NCBI GenBank assembly: GCA_003222205.1 | Contig: QHVC01000113.1 | Coordinates: 1-42,180, forward strand | Reading direction: 5' to 3' | DNA length: 42,180 nt | Origin: Gemmatimonadota bacterium | GTDB lineage: Bacteria; Gemmatimonadota; Gemmatimonadetes; Gemmatimonadales; GWC2-71-9 | Shown: in pieces, positions 33,414 to 42,004 of the stretch | Layout of the letters: each line of letters starts with the position of its first letter | Position numbering within the stretch: position 1 is the stretch's first letter | Notes under the pieces: generated by a model | Told to the model about the DNA's origin: nothing | Databases searched by the model: none | What the model saw: only the letters and a program-made list of their open reading frames with translations | Made by a program: the position numbers and the translations under genes

Positions 33414-33976
33414 CGACGATCTCTCGCGCCGCCGCGGTCAGCGCGGTCGCGGCGCTGCTCCATATCACGCCGACCGTGGTGCTCGTGGACCGGCCCGACG
33501 CCGTGGCGCAGCTGCTCCCCGGCGCCGACAAGTTTTTCGCGCGCGAAGTCCATCTCGCCGACGCCGATGCGCACAAACTGCATGAAGCGGTGGACTGGAG
33601 CCCGGTCGACGGAGTGCTGACGTTCTACTCGGGCCGCCGCGGCACAACGCTGATCGGCCTGCTCGAGTTCGTGCGGGTGGACACGCCGCACGGCCCCGTC
33701 GAGGTGTCGGTGTCCTTCGACACGCTGGGAACGATCCGCGGCGTGATCGTGACCAAGGCCACGGTGGAGACCAAGCCGTGGGTGCTGGAGGCGCTGCGGG
33801 CTGGCCTGTGCAGCCACTACCGGGGCCTCACCCCTACCGCCACGCCCGCCGCCACCGCCGCCAGCGCGGCGCTGCGGGGTTCCGTCGGCGAGCTGCCGCT
33901 GTACATGGCCCAGGAAGTCGACAAAGGTGTCGCCCGCGCGCTGGCGGCGTACCGGCTCTTCGCCCAACGTAGATAG
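33410..33976 (+). CDS. Periplasmic FMN-binding-domain-like protein
   Basis: MTTISRAAAVSAVAALLH...AQLLPGADKFFAREVHLADADAHKLHEAVDWSPVDGVLTFYSGRRGTTLIGLLEFVRVDTPHGPVEVSVSFDTLGTIRGV; fold-level resemblance only; ATGA overlap with the previous gene. Confidence 0.55.
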   Translation: MTTISRAAAVSAVAALLHITPTVVLVDRPDAVAQLLPGADKFFAREVHLADADAHKLHEAVDWSPVDGVLTFYSGRRGTTLIGLLEFVRVDTPHGPVEVSVSFDTLGTIRGVIVTKATVETKPWVLEALRAGLCSHYRGLTPTATPAATAASAALRGSVGELPLYMAQEVDKGVARALAAYRLFAQRR

Positions 33977-34018
33977 TCCGTAGGCCCCCCCCACCCCCCT
34001 TTCCCGGGAGGCGCATCC

Positions 34019-36004
34019 GTGCAGCAGCTGCACCTGCTCGGGGACCTGGCCGTGATCTTCGGCGTCTCGGTCCTCGTCATCCTGGTGTTCCACCGGGTGC
34101 GCCTCCCGGCCCTGCCGGGCTTCATCGTGGCGGGGATGCTGCTCGGCCCCAACGCCCTGAAGCTCGTCTCCGACGTGCACGCCGTGGAATCCCTGGCGGA
34201 AGTCGGCGTCATCCTGCTGCTGTTCACGATCGGCATCGAGTTTTCGCTGCGGCGGCTGCGCGAGATGGCGCGGCAGGTCGCCGGCACGGGACTGCTGCAG
34301 GTCGGCCTCACGACGTTGGTCGCCGCCGCGATCGGATTGGCCGTCGTGCACCGCTGGCAGGTCGCGGTGTTCCTGGGGCTGCTCGTCGCCCTGTCGAGCA
34401 CCGCCATCGTTCTGAAGCTCCTGACCGACCGCGGTGAGATCGACGCGCCACACGGCCGCCTCGCCACCGGCGTGCTGATTTTCCAAGACCTGTGCGTCGT
34501 GCCGATCATGCTGCTGCTGCCGTTCCTCGCCGGGACGGCGACGGGCGGCGTGGGCGGGCTGGCGGTGGCGCTCGGGAAAGCGACGCTGATCGTCGTCGGG
34601 GTGATCCTCGCCGCCCGGATGCTCGTCCCGCGACTGCTGACGGAGATCCTCAAGACGCGGAGCCGCGAGCTGTTCCTCATTTCGATCATTCTGCTGGGGA
34701 CGCTCACGGCGCTGGGGACGGCGGCCGCCGGCGCGTCGCTCGCGCTGGGGGCGTTCCTCGCTGGGCTCGTGCTCTCGGAGTCGGATTACGGGCACCAGGC
34801 ACTCGCCGAGCTCCTGCCGTTCCGCGACGTGTTCATCTCGCTGTTCTTCGTCGCCGTGGGCATGCTGGTGGACGTCGCGTTCCTGCGGGCGCACCCGTGG
34901 GCGACGCTGGGCGGCGTGGCCCTGGTGGTGGGGGGCAAGATGGCGCTCGCGGCGACGGGGCCGATCGTGATGGGCTCAGCGGGGCGGCCCGCCCTGCTCG
35001 CGGGGCTGTGCGTGGCGCAGATCGGCGAGTTCTCGTTCGTGCTGGCGCGCGAGGGCCAGGGGGCGGGCCTGCTCCCGGGCGGGACCTACCAGACGTTCCT
35101 CGCCGTCGCGGTCTCCACGATGCTGCTCACCCCGTTCCTGATTCAGGGGGGGCCCGCGATCGTCGCCGGGCTGCAGCGGGTGCTGCCGAGGCGCCTGATG
35201 CGCGAGACGCGGGCCCCGCGGCCGGAAGCGACGCAGGAGCCGTTGCGCGACCACGTGATCATCGCCGGCTTTGGCCTGAACGGGCGCAACCTGTCGGCGG
35301 CGCTGCGCTCGGTGGGGGTCGCGTATTTGGTGGTCGAGCTCAACGCCGAGACGGTGCGGCAGGCGCGCGCGCTGGGCGAGCCGGCGTTCTACGGCGACGC
35401 GACGCGCGAGGAAATCCTGCGCGGGCTCGGCATCGAGCGCGCCCGGCTGTTCGTCATCGCGATCTCCGACCCCGCCGCGACGCGGCGGATGACGCGCGTC
35501 GCCCGGTCGATGAACCAGGACCTGTTCATCATCGCCCGCACCCGTTACGTGGTGGAGATCCCCGAACTCACCCGGCTCGGCGCCGACGTGGTGATCCCGG
35601 AGGAGTTCGAGACGTCGGTTGAGATCTTCGCGCGGGTGTTGTCGCACTACCGCGTGCCCCGGGAGACGGTGGATCAGCTGACGGATCAGATCCGCGCGGC
35701 TCATTACGCCGCGTTGCGCACGCCCGCGGCGGGTCCAGGAGCCGCGCTCCCAGGCCTCCCCCGCATGGTCATCGAGCACGTGCGGCTCGGGCCGGGCGCG
35801 TTCGCCGGGGGCCGGAGCCTCGCGGAGCTCGGCCTGCGGACCCGGACGGGGGCGCTGGTGCTGAGCCTGCGCCGCGACGGCCTGGATCACCCCACGCCCG
35901 ATCCGGAGATGGCGCTGGCGGCGGAGGACGAGCTGGTGATCGTGGGGCAGCCGGAGCAGGTCGCCGCGGCGCGGCGGCTGGTGCTGGACGGAGGGCCACC
36001 CTAA
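34019..36004 (+). CDS. CPA2-family monovalent cation:proton antiporter with TrkA-N and TrkA-C domains (KefB/YbaL-like)
   Basis: LPALPGFIVAGMLLGPNAL...VILLLFTIGIEFSL...VALSSTAIVLKLLTDRGE; DHVIIAGFGLNGRNLSAALR (TrkA-N); C-terminal TrkA-C; GTG start. Confidence 0.93.
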   Translation: MQQLHLLGDLAVIFGVSVLVILVFHRVRLPALPGFIVAGMLLGPNALKLVSDVHAVESLAEVGVILLLFTIGIEFSLRRLREMARQVAGTGLLQVGLTTLVAAAIGLAVVHRWQVAVFLGLLVALSSTAIVLKLLTDRGEIDAPHGRLATGVLIFQDLCVVPIMLLLPFLAGTATGGVGGLAVALGKATLIVVGVILAARMLVPRLLTEILKTRSRELFLISIILLGTLTALGTAAAGASLALGAFLAGLVLSESDYGHQALAELLPFRDVFISLFFVAVGMLVDVAFLRAHPWATLGGVALVVGGKMALAATGPIVMGSAGRPALLAGLCVAQIGEFSFVLAREGQGAGLLPGGTYQTFLAVAVSTMLLTPFLIQGGPAIVAGLQRVLPRRLMRETRAPRPEATQEPLRDHVIIAGFGLNGRNLSAALRSVGVAYLVVELNAETVRQARALGEPAFYGDATREEILRGLGIERARLFVIAISDPAATRRMTRVARSMNQDLFIIARTRYVVEIPELTRLGADVVIPEEFETSVEIFARVLSHYRVPRETVDQLTDQIRAAHYAALRTPAAGPGAALPGLPRMVIEHVRLGPGAFAGGRSLAELGLRTRTGALVLSLRRDGLDHPTPDPEMALAAEDELVIVGQPEQVAAARRLVLDGGPP

Positions 36005-36049
36005 CTAGCGGTCCGCTCCGGGGGCATTATTGAGGCATCCCTCCTCGGG

Positions 36050-38368
36050 GTGCGCCGTATGCCGACTTACCGTCTCCCCACGCTCGTTCTGCTCCTGCTC
36101 CCCGTCGGCCTGCCCGCGCAGACGCCCGCCGAGCGCTACGAGCCCGTCTTCGAGCAGCTGCGACAGCTGGCGCCGCGTGGCGATCGCCTTGCGGTCGTGC
36201 ACGACCTGACGCTGCGGCGGGACGTGATCAAGTTTCACCTCGAGGATGGCTGGATCTCTCTGGCGACGCCCGTCGCGGGTCGCACGGTGGCCGCGGTGTT
36301 CGTCGGGCATGGCTCCGTCTCTTTCGTTCCGCCCTCGGTCGTCGAGCGCGCGCAGGTCAAGCGCGTGCTCGGCGATTCGGTGATCGACTCACGCATCACT
36401 GCCGCCGCCTTCGTCTTCACCGATTCGACCCTCGCAGAGCTCGAGCATCACCTCACCTTCAACGAGGCGAGCATGCCGCCCGGGCTCACGGGGCCGCTCG
36501 GCGACCTGCTCGACCATCTCATCGACGGCCGGATGCGGCTCGTCACGCAGCCCACGCTGATGGCGGCGCTCCTCAACGGCCGGGAAAACGGCTTCTTCTA
36601 TGGCCACGTCAAGCGCGAGCACGGCGAGGACGTGATGCTCCTGGTGGACCCGATGGACGAGGAGCCGGTCGAGCTGCTGCGCGGGGGGAAAGAGCGAGGG
36701 GAGAAGTTCCAAGTGGTGTCCGAGGTTCGCCGGGAAGAGGACCGCACGGACACGACGACTGTCGCCGCCGGTCAACGCGAGCCGTTCGAGCTGGACGAGT
36801 ATCGGGTCGACGCGACGGTCGCGAAGAATCTCACCTTCTCGGCGGCGGTGACGTTGCGGCTCATCGCGCGGCAGGAAGGCCAGCGGTGGGTTCCGTTCTG
36901 GTTGTTCTCCGAGATGCGGGTCGACTCGATCGGCGGCGCGGCGGACAGCTCGTTCCGTGACAAGGACAGCCCCGAGCTGTGGGTGCGGCTGCGCACGCCG
37001 CTGCGGGGCGGCGACAGTGCGGTCGTTCGGGTATCGTATCACGGCGACCTGATCGGCTTCGGGTCGGTGATGCGCGGCGTGCTCCCCAAGGAGTACAACC
37101 CCAGCTTGCCGGCGGCGCTGGACCAGTGGCTGTTCGTGAAGACCACGCAGACCTGGTTCCCCCGGTACGGCTCGCCGCCGCAGCCGGCCGACATGGATCT
37201 CACCTTCCATACGCCGCGCCGCTATCACTTCGCGAGTATCGGGCGGCTGCTGGAGACGCACACCGATGGTGACGTGCTCACGACGCATTGGGTCACGGAG
37301 CGGCCGACCGACCAGGCGTGCTTCAACCTCGGCGAATTCGACGAAGTCAAAATGGGGCCGGTGACGGTCCAGGTGAACAGCGACGCGCACCGCCAGCTCA
37401 GTCTCCTCCTGTTCGGGCAACGGGATCCGGGTGGCGACGTGGGCCGCGACGTCTCGACGAGTCTGGCGTTTTTCACGGGCATGTATGGGGCGCCGCTGTT
37501 CCAGTCGTATACCGCGACCGAGGTGCCGTTCTTCTACGGGCAGGCGTTCCCGGGGCTGATGTACCTGTCCGTCACCACCTTTCAGACGCTGGACCAGAGC
37601 GGCTTCGAGGAGATGTTCCGGGCCCACGAGGTGGCGCACCAGTGGTGGGGGATCGGCGTCGAGCCCGCGGGTTACCGGGATGCCTGGCTGTCGGAGGGCT
37701 TCGCCGAGTTCTCGGCGCTGTGGTTCATGCAGCTGCGGTTGCGGGACAACGACAAGTTTTTCAAGAAGCTGCGCAACACGCGGCGCGACATCCGGGCGCG
37801 GCGCAACAACGCCCCGCCCATCGCGCTGGGGTACCGCGTGGGCGACACGGGACTCCCGGAAGACTACCAGACAATCGTGTACGAGAAGGGCGCCTGGGTG
37901 GTGCACATGCTGCGCAACCTGATGCTCGATCTGCGCACCATGAACGAGGACCGGTTCCGGGCGATGATGCAGGACTTCTACGTGCAGTACCGCGGCCGGC
38001 GCGCCGCCACGCGCGATTTCCAGCGCGTGGTCGAAGAGCACATGGGCATGGCGATGGACTGGTTCTTCGACGAGTGGGTGAACGGCACGGAGATTCCCAC
38101 CTACATCCTCTCATGGAAGGCCGAGCCGGACAGCGGCGGCCGCTACCGCCTGCACCTGCGGGTGCGCCAGGAGGACGCGCCCGACACGTTCATCATGCCG
38201 GTGCCGTTGGAGATCCAGTTCGCGGACAGCACGCACGCCCTGGTGCGGGTGAACGTGCACGGACCCTTCGTGGAGGCGGCGATCCAAGTGCCGGCGGAGC
38301 CGACGAAGCTGACGCTCAATCCGCTGGAATCGGTACTCGCCGAGATCCGCACCGAGAGTTGGCGGTGA
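36050..38368 (+). CDS. M1-family (gluzincin) metallopeptidase
   Basis: EMFRAHEVAHQWWGIGVEPAGYRDAWLSEGFAEFSALWFMQ (HExxH + 18 + E); signal-like N-terminus. Confidence 0.88.
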   Translation: MRRMPTYRLPTLVLLLLPVGLPAQTPAERYEPVFEQLRQLAPRGDRLAVVHDLTLRRDVIKFHLEDGWISLATPVAGRTVAAVFVGHGSVSFVPPSVVERAQVKRVLGDSVIDSRITAAAFVFTDSTLAELEHHLTFNEASMPPGLTGPLGDLLDHLIDGRMRLVTQPTLMAALLNGRENGFFYGHVKREHGEDVMLLVDPMDEEPVELLRGGKERGEKFQVVSEVRREEDRTDTTTVAAGQREPFELDEYRVDATVAKNLTFSAAVTLRLIARQEGQRWVPFWLFSEMRVDSIGGAADSSFRDKDSPELWVRLRTPLRGGDSAVVRVSYHGDLIGFGSVMRGVLPKEYNPSLPAALDQWLFVKTTQTWFPRYGSPPQPADMDLTFHTPRRYHFASIGRLLETHTDGDVLTTHWVTERPTDQACFNLGEFDEVKMGPVTVQVNSDAHRQLSLLLFGQRDPGGDVGRDVSTSLAFFTGMYGAPLFQSYTATEVPFFYGQAFPGLMYLSVTTFQTLDQSGFEEMFRAHEVAHQWWGIGVEPAGYRDAWLSEGFAEFSALWFMQLRLRDNDKFFKKLRNTRRDIRARRNNAPPIALGYRVGDTGLPEDYQTIVYEKGAWVVHMLRNLMLDLRTMNEDRFRAMMQDFYVQYRGRRAATRDFQRVVEEHMGMAMDWFFDEWVNGTEIPTYILSWKAEPDSGGRYRLHLRVRQEDAPDTFIMPVPLEIQFADSTHALVRVNVHGPFVEAAIQVPAEPTKLTLNPLESVLAEIRTESWR

Positions 38369-38374
38369 CGAGCC

Positions 38375-38728
38375 TCAGAACACCGGGTGGTAGTGCTCGT
38401 CCCAGGCGACCGCGAACTCGCCCTGGCACCGCTCGCAGGTCAGGTTCTTGGCGTGTCCGGCGAGCTGCTGGCGGTGGCGGCAGCTCGGACACACCGCATA
38501 CTCGTTCCCCCAGCTCGGCGGCATATTGACGGCGTTGGCCGGACGCGCCACTACGGTCCAGCGGCGCGGCGGCGTGTGGATGATCTCGAGGAAGGGGATC
38601 AGGACGGGCACCGGCCCGGAATTGACATCGAGGATTGCTTCGACGGACGCCATGCGGAGCACGCGGTACCAGCCGCCGCGGCGTAACTGGCAATTGACGT
38701 TGGCCTGGAGCCGAGCCCACTGCCTCAT
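38375..38728 (-). CDS. Small zinc-ribbon protein
   Basis: MRQWARLQANVNCQLRRGGWYRVLRMAS...EYAVCPSCRHRQQLAGHAKNLTCERCQGEFAVAWDEHYHPVF. Confidence 0.75.
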   Translation of the reverse strand: MRQWARLQANVNCQLRRGGWYRVLRMASVEAILDVNSGPVPVLIPFLEIIHTPPRRWTVVARPANAVNMPPSWGNEYAVCPSCRHRQQLAGHAKNLTCERCQGEFAVAWDEHYHPVF

Positions 38729-38884
38729 CGGGTGCTCTCGCGCCGCTGGAGATGGTGCCTGTAATGTGTCGACGTGCGACCGGGAATACTGTGACGGGCG
38801 ACACACCGGGCGCTTCCCTCGCTTTCCCGGCGGCCGTATAGTTCGGCGCCGCCAGCTCTGATCGCCCCAGTCCAGGAGAGAAAC

Positions 38885-39610
38885 GTGAATCCGCGCACGA
38901 CTGTGCCTGCGTTCGCCGTCACCATCGCGCTCGCATTCGGTTGCCACACGGGCTCCGTCCAGACGGGCGCCGCGCCGGCGGCGCTCAACACGCTCACGGC
39001 CGAGGAGCAAGCCCAGGGCTGGCGGCTGCTGTTCGACGGCAAGAGCACCGCCGGCTGGCGCGCGTACCGGGCGGATTCGATGTCGTCGGGGTGGCAGGTG
39101 GTGGATGGCGCGCTCACGCGCGTCGGCCGGGCCGGGGACATCGTGACGCGGGAGCAGTTCGCGAACTTCGAGCTGACGCTCGACTGGAAGATCTCCCAGG
39201 GGGGCAACAGCGGGATCTTCTATCGCGTCAGCGAGGACGACGACGCGGCCTACTGGAGCGGGCCGGAGATGCAGGTGCTGGACGACGAGCGGCACCCCGA
39301 TGCCCAATCCCGTCTCACCGCCGCGGGCTCGGATTACGGCATCTATCCATCCCCAGCGGGGGTCGTCAATCCGGCGGGCACGTGGAACCGGGTGCGGATC
39401 GTGGTGCACGGGAACCACGTCGAGCACTGGCTCAATGGATTGAAGGTGGTCGAGTACGAGTTGGGCAGCGACGACTGGACCGCCCGGGTCGCCGCGAGCA
39501 AATTCGCGCCGCATCTCCACTACGGCCGCAACAAGACCGGCTACATCGGCCTGCAGGATCACGGCGACTGGGTGGCCTACCGGAACATCAAGATTCGGGT
39601 GTTGCCGTAG
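38885..39610 (+). CDS. DUF1080 (3-keto-disaccharide hydrolase-type) lipoprotein
   Basis: Lipobox-like LAFGC; GWRLLFDGKSTAGWRAYR...FELTLDWKISQGGNSGIFYRVSED...PEMQVLDDERHPDA...HLHYGRNKTGYIGLQDHGDWVAYRNIKI. Confidence 0.92.
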   Translation: MNPRTTVPAFAVTIALAFGCHTGSVQTGAAPAALNTLTAEEQAQGWRLLFDGKSTAGWRAYRADSMSSGWQVVDGALTRVGRAGDIVTREQFANFELTLDWKISQGGNSGIFYRVSEDDDAAYWSGPEMQVLDDERHPDAQSRLTAAGSDYGIYPSPAGVVNPAGTWNRVRIVVHGNHVEHWLNGLKVVEYELGSDDWTARVAASKFAPHLHYGRNKTGYIGLQDHGDWVAYRNIKIRVLP

Positions 39611-39612
39611 GA

Positions 39613-40656
39613 TCACCGGAGCAGCGACCGCCGGAAGTTCACCCACACGAGCCACTGCTCTTCGACCCGCTGCACGGGCGCATATGCTGCGCCGGGCGCC
39701 AGCGTCGTGACCGCCCGGACGTGGTCCTGGAGCGGAATGCCCGGCGCTACCTCGCGGAAGTGGCTTGTCGCCACGAGGCTCGTCACGCCGCGGATCGCGC
39801 GCGCCGGCCGCGTTAGCTGGACGACGGTGTAGCGCATCTGATAAGTCCCTGGGTCGAGATACGCGGCGCCCGCCACGTCTGTGGTTCGCAGGGACGCCGC
39901 GGGTGCGAAGTCCAGGCGGATCAGGGTGTCCGCGCCGAGGGAGTCCGGTCCCGCGAGCCAGAAGCAATGGGCGCTCACGAACGCACTGTCGGCAAAGTCC
40001 ACGAGCGTCGGCAGGCGGATGAACAACTCCCGTCCGGAGGGACCCGGGCGCCACGCCATCAGCTGTCCCGGTTTGTAGCGCCACCCCTCCTCGGTTTCAT
40101 GGGTGAGGGTATCGAGGTGGAGGAGCTCCTGCCGCCCGGTGCGGTCCACCGTCCAGGTGCGGCGCTCGAGGCCGTAGTCGTATGGAAAGGAGTCGTTGAG
40201 GAGCTGTAGTCGGCGAGCGTTCTCGAGCACCTGGCCGAACACGGCGGTGAGTTGCGGTGTCACCGTGGAATCAGGAGGCCCTGGGGCGACGCACGCTTGT
40301 GGCGCGGTCACAGTGACGGGGGGGAGTTGGATGGCCAGGTGTCGAAGGGCGATGCGCACGTTCGGGGTCGTGTCGGCGCCGAGCACGATCGCGGTATCGA
40401 GCGGGTAGTAGCCGATCTGCCGGACGACGAGATGGTAGCGGCCGGGCGGGACGCCGGAAAACACGAAGTGGCCGGCTTGGTCGGTGAAATGTTGGGCGAA
40501 ACCTGGCACCAGGGCGACGATGCTGAAGGGGAGCGCCTCGCCAGAGGTGGCGCTGACGACGGTGCCGGTGAGGGGGCGTTGCTGCGCGCGGGCCGCCGTG
40601 ACCAGTACGGTGTGAATCAGGACGGCGTATGCCCGAGGAGAGAGTCGAACTCTCAC
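39613..40656 (-). CDS. Carboxypeptidase-regulatory-like-domain exported protein (start uncertain, overlaps tRNA fragment)
   Basis: RPLTGTVVSATSGEALPFSIVALVPGFAQHFTDQAGHFVFSGVPPGRYHLVVRQIGYYPLDTAIVL; ORF opens with a GTG inside the tRNA-like sequence. Confidence 0.7.
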   Translation of the reverse strand: MRVRLSPRAYAVLIHTVLVTAARAQQRPLTGTVVSATSGEALPFSIVALVPGFAQHFTDQAGHFVFSGVPPGRYHLVVRQIGYYPLDTAIVLGADTTPNVRIALRHLAIQLPPVTVTAPQACVAPGPPDSTVTPQLTAVFGQVLENARRLQLLNDSFPYDYGLERRTWTVDRTGRQELLHLDTLTHETEEGWRYKPGQLMAWRPGPSGRELFIRLPTLVDFADSAFVSAHCFWLAGPDSLGADTLIRLDFAPAASLRTTDVAGAAYLDPGTYQMRYTVVQLTRPARAIRGVTSLVATSHFREVAPGIPLQDHVRAVTTLAPGAAYAPVQRVEEQWLVWVNFRRSLLR

Positions 40657-40682
40657 GGGGTTGCCCCCGGGGGATTTTGAGT
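40630..40682 (-). pseudogene. tRNA-Leu(CAA) 3' fragment (anticodon loop, variable arm, T arm, 3' acceptor strand); probable att site
   Basis: Minus strand GACTCAAAATCCCCCGGGGGCAACCCCGTGAGAGTTCGACTCTCTCCTCGGGCA: loop CTCAAAA, variable-arm stem CGGGG-CCCCG, T arm GAGAG-TTCGACT-CTCTC, acceptor CTCGGGC; no matching 5' GCCCGAG, D arm or GGGGA anticodon-stem strand next to it. Confidence 0.8.
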
Positions 40683-40744
40683 CGTAGTACTATGTTGGGC
40701 CATCGGGGGCCATAACGCATAACACGTTGTCATCGCAGCGCGAA

Positions 40745-40782
40745 GCCGCAACTCTCGACGATCGGGTTGCGGCCTTTTCGTT
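40745..40782 (+). terminator. Plus-strand intrinsic-terminator-like hairpin at the island edge
   Basis: GCCGCAACtctcgacgatcggGTTGCGGC followed by CTTTTCGTT. Confidence 0.6.
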
Positions 40783-40834
40783 GTGCTCACGGATGCGGGA
40801 AGGGACAATCTGAGGGACAGCGTGGGCTCAAAGT

Positions 40835-41614
40835 CTACTTCCCCTCAATGAGCGTAACGAGGTTGACCACAGAAGTCGTGGCCTCGATGCACAATGCTCC
40901 GTCGCGGGAATCGGCCGTCCGTTGGTGCTGAAGCTCAACGGCTAGAGCCAAGGCGGCACGGGCATGGCGTCGAGCAGCTTCATTGGATTCACCGCGAAGA
41001 GCAGAGGAAAAATAACCTTCCAACATTCGCCCAGCGTCCGTGTCGCTTGGTTTCACGCCATCTGGGGATGTATGCCGTTTTGGATCGAAAACCGCTTGAG
41101 CGAGCGAGATCAGCGCTTCCCGACACAGGAGTCCCACACTTTGGAAGTCCTCTTCAAACTTGGCCGTTCGCAACGCATGGCCTGCACCTGACAGCGCTCG
41201 GCCGACGCGCTCCCAAGGAGCCGACGACGTGCGGGGTGACCGTCGAGTCGCCTTTTGGACGAGGCCCACGTGGCGGTGCAGAACTTCAAACACACGTTCT
41301 AGTGTTTCGACATCTGGGGCCATTGCGTCAATCTGCGGGTTTCCTGCGAACCCCTGAAGGATTACTTCCAGGTCACGGGAACCCTCTAGATCGGCCCCGA
41401 CGTACCACTCGTTCAGGTTCGTCACGTACTGAAGGTCTTCGATCCGCCCATCCGGTTGACTGACGCGTGTGCCATCCGTTGCCGTGCGGGTGATGTAGAA
41501 CCTGAGATTGTCAGGTGTCCGCTCAAGCATTTTCGCAATGTCACGAAATGCTGCGACGAGCACACCAGAGGGAAGCTCGCCGTCGTGGTAGTACTGCGTC
41601 CGCCTCACGTGCAC
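40835..41614 (-). CDS. Accessory protein, possibly abortive-infection/HEPN-like in its C-terminal half
   Basis: 259 aa; FQSVGLLCREALISLAQAVFDPKRHTSPDGVKPSDTDAGRMLEGYF...AAVALELQHQRTADSRDGALCIEATTSVVNLV-like helical C-terminus; the name is a resemblance only. Confidence 0.55.
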   Translation of the reverse strand: MHVRRTQYYHDGELPSGVLVAAFRDIAKMLERTPDNLRFYITRTATDGTRVSQPDGRIEDLQYVTNLNEWYVGADLEGSRDLEVILQGFAGNPQIDAMAPDVETLERVFEVLHRHVGLVQKATRRSPRTSSAPWERVGRALSGAGHALRTAKFEEDFQSVGLLCREALISLAQAVFDPKRHTSPDGVKPSDTDAGRMLEGYFSSALRGESNEAARRHARAALALAVELQHQRTADSRDGALCIEATTSVVNLVTLIEGK

Positions 41615-41623
41615 TCGGGTCGG

Positions 41624-42004
41624 TCACTCCTCTGAGGCTTCAACGACGGTGGCTTTCAACGCCGCCCTGCACATCGCCTCGTCGCGATGTGCGCCTTCCG
41701 CGATGATCTCCCCTGCTCCATCGCGTGTGAGTACGACGCGGCAACGCTCGTCGCCGTTCTCGACGTGCATCGCGAACCCGTGCAGCCACAGCAACACCTC
41801 AATGGTCGCCGCCTGGCTCGCTGCGTACAAAGGGACGGGCACCCAATGGGGCTCCGCCCTCTGGGGTTGCATGCGGTAAACGAAACGCCTTCGCGCCGTC
41901 GTGCGGCTCGTGCGCGCTTCGACCGTGTGACCGAAGAGGTGGCGCGCGATTTCGGCCTCAAGCTCACCGCCTTCGAGAGAGTCAATCGTCATCGCACCGC
42001 TCAA
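41624..42004 (-). CDS. Small protein resembling the phage ABA-sandwich domain
   Basis: LEAEIARHLFGHTVEA...VPVPLYAASQAATIEVLLWLHGFAMHVENGDERCRVVL...AHRDEAMCRAALKATVVE; TTGA overlap with the upstream gene's stop. Confidence 0.5.
   Translation of the reverse strand: MSGAMTIDSLEGGELEAEIARHLFGHTVEARTSRTTARRRFVYRMQPQRAEPHWVPVPLYAASQAATIEVLLWLHGFAMHVENGDERCRVVLTRDGAGEIIAEGAHRDEAMCRAALKATVVEASEE

Noticed and set aside
33979-34018. C-rich run (gccccccccacccccctttcccggg) as another repeat element
   Set aside because: Simple homopolymer-like sequence without an inverted partner; overlaps the translation-initiation region of the antiporter gene.
33128-34894. 588-aa minus-strand ORF
   Set aside because: Antisense to the FMN-like and CPA2 genes; Arg/Gln/His-rich shadow translation.
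36389-38041. 550-aa minus-strand ORF
   Set aside because: Antisense to the M1 peptidase with HEVAHQWWG; no recognisable domain.
40630-40715. Complete tRNA extending to GGCCCCCGATGGCCCAACATAG...
   Set aside because: The putative 5' sequence does not pair properly with the CTCGGGC acceptor strand, has no D arm and breaks the anticodon stem; treated as a 3' fragment.
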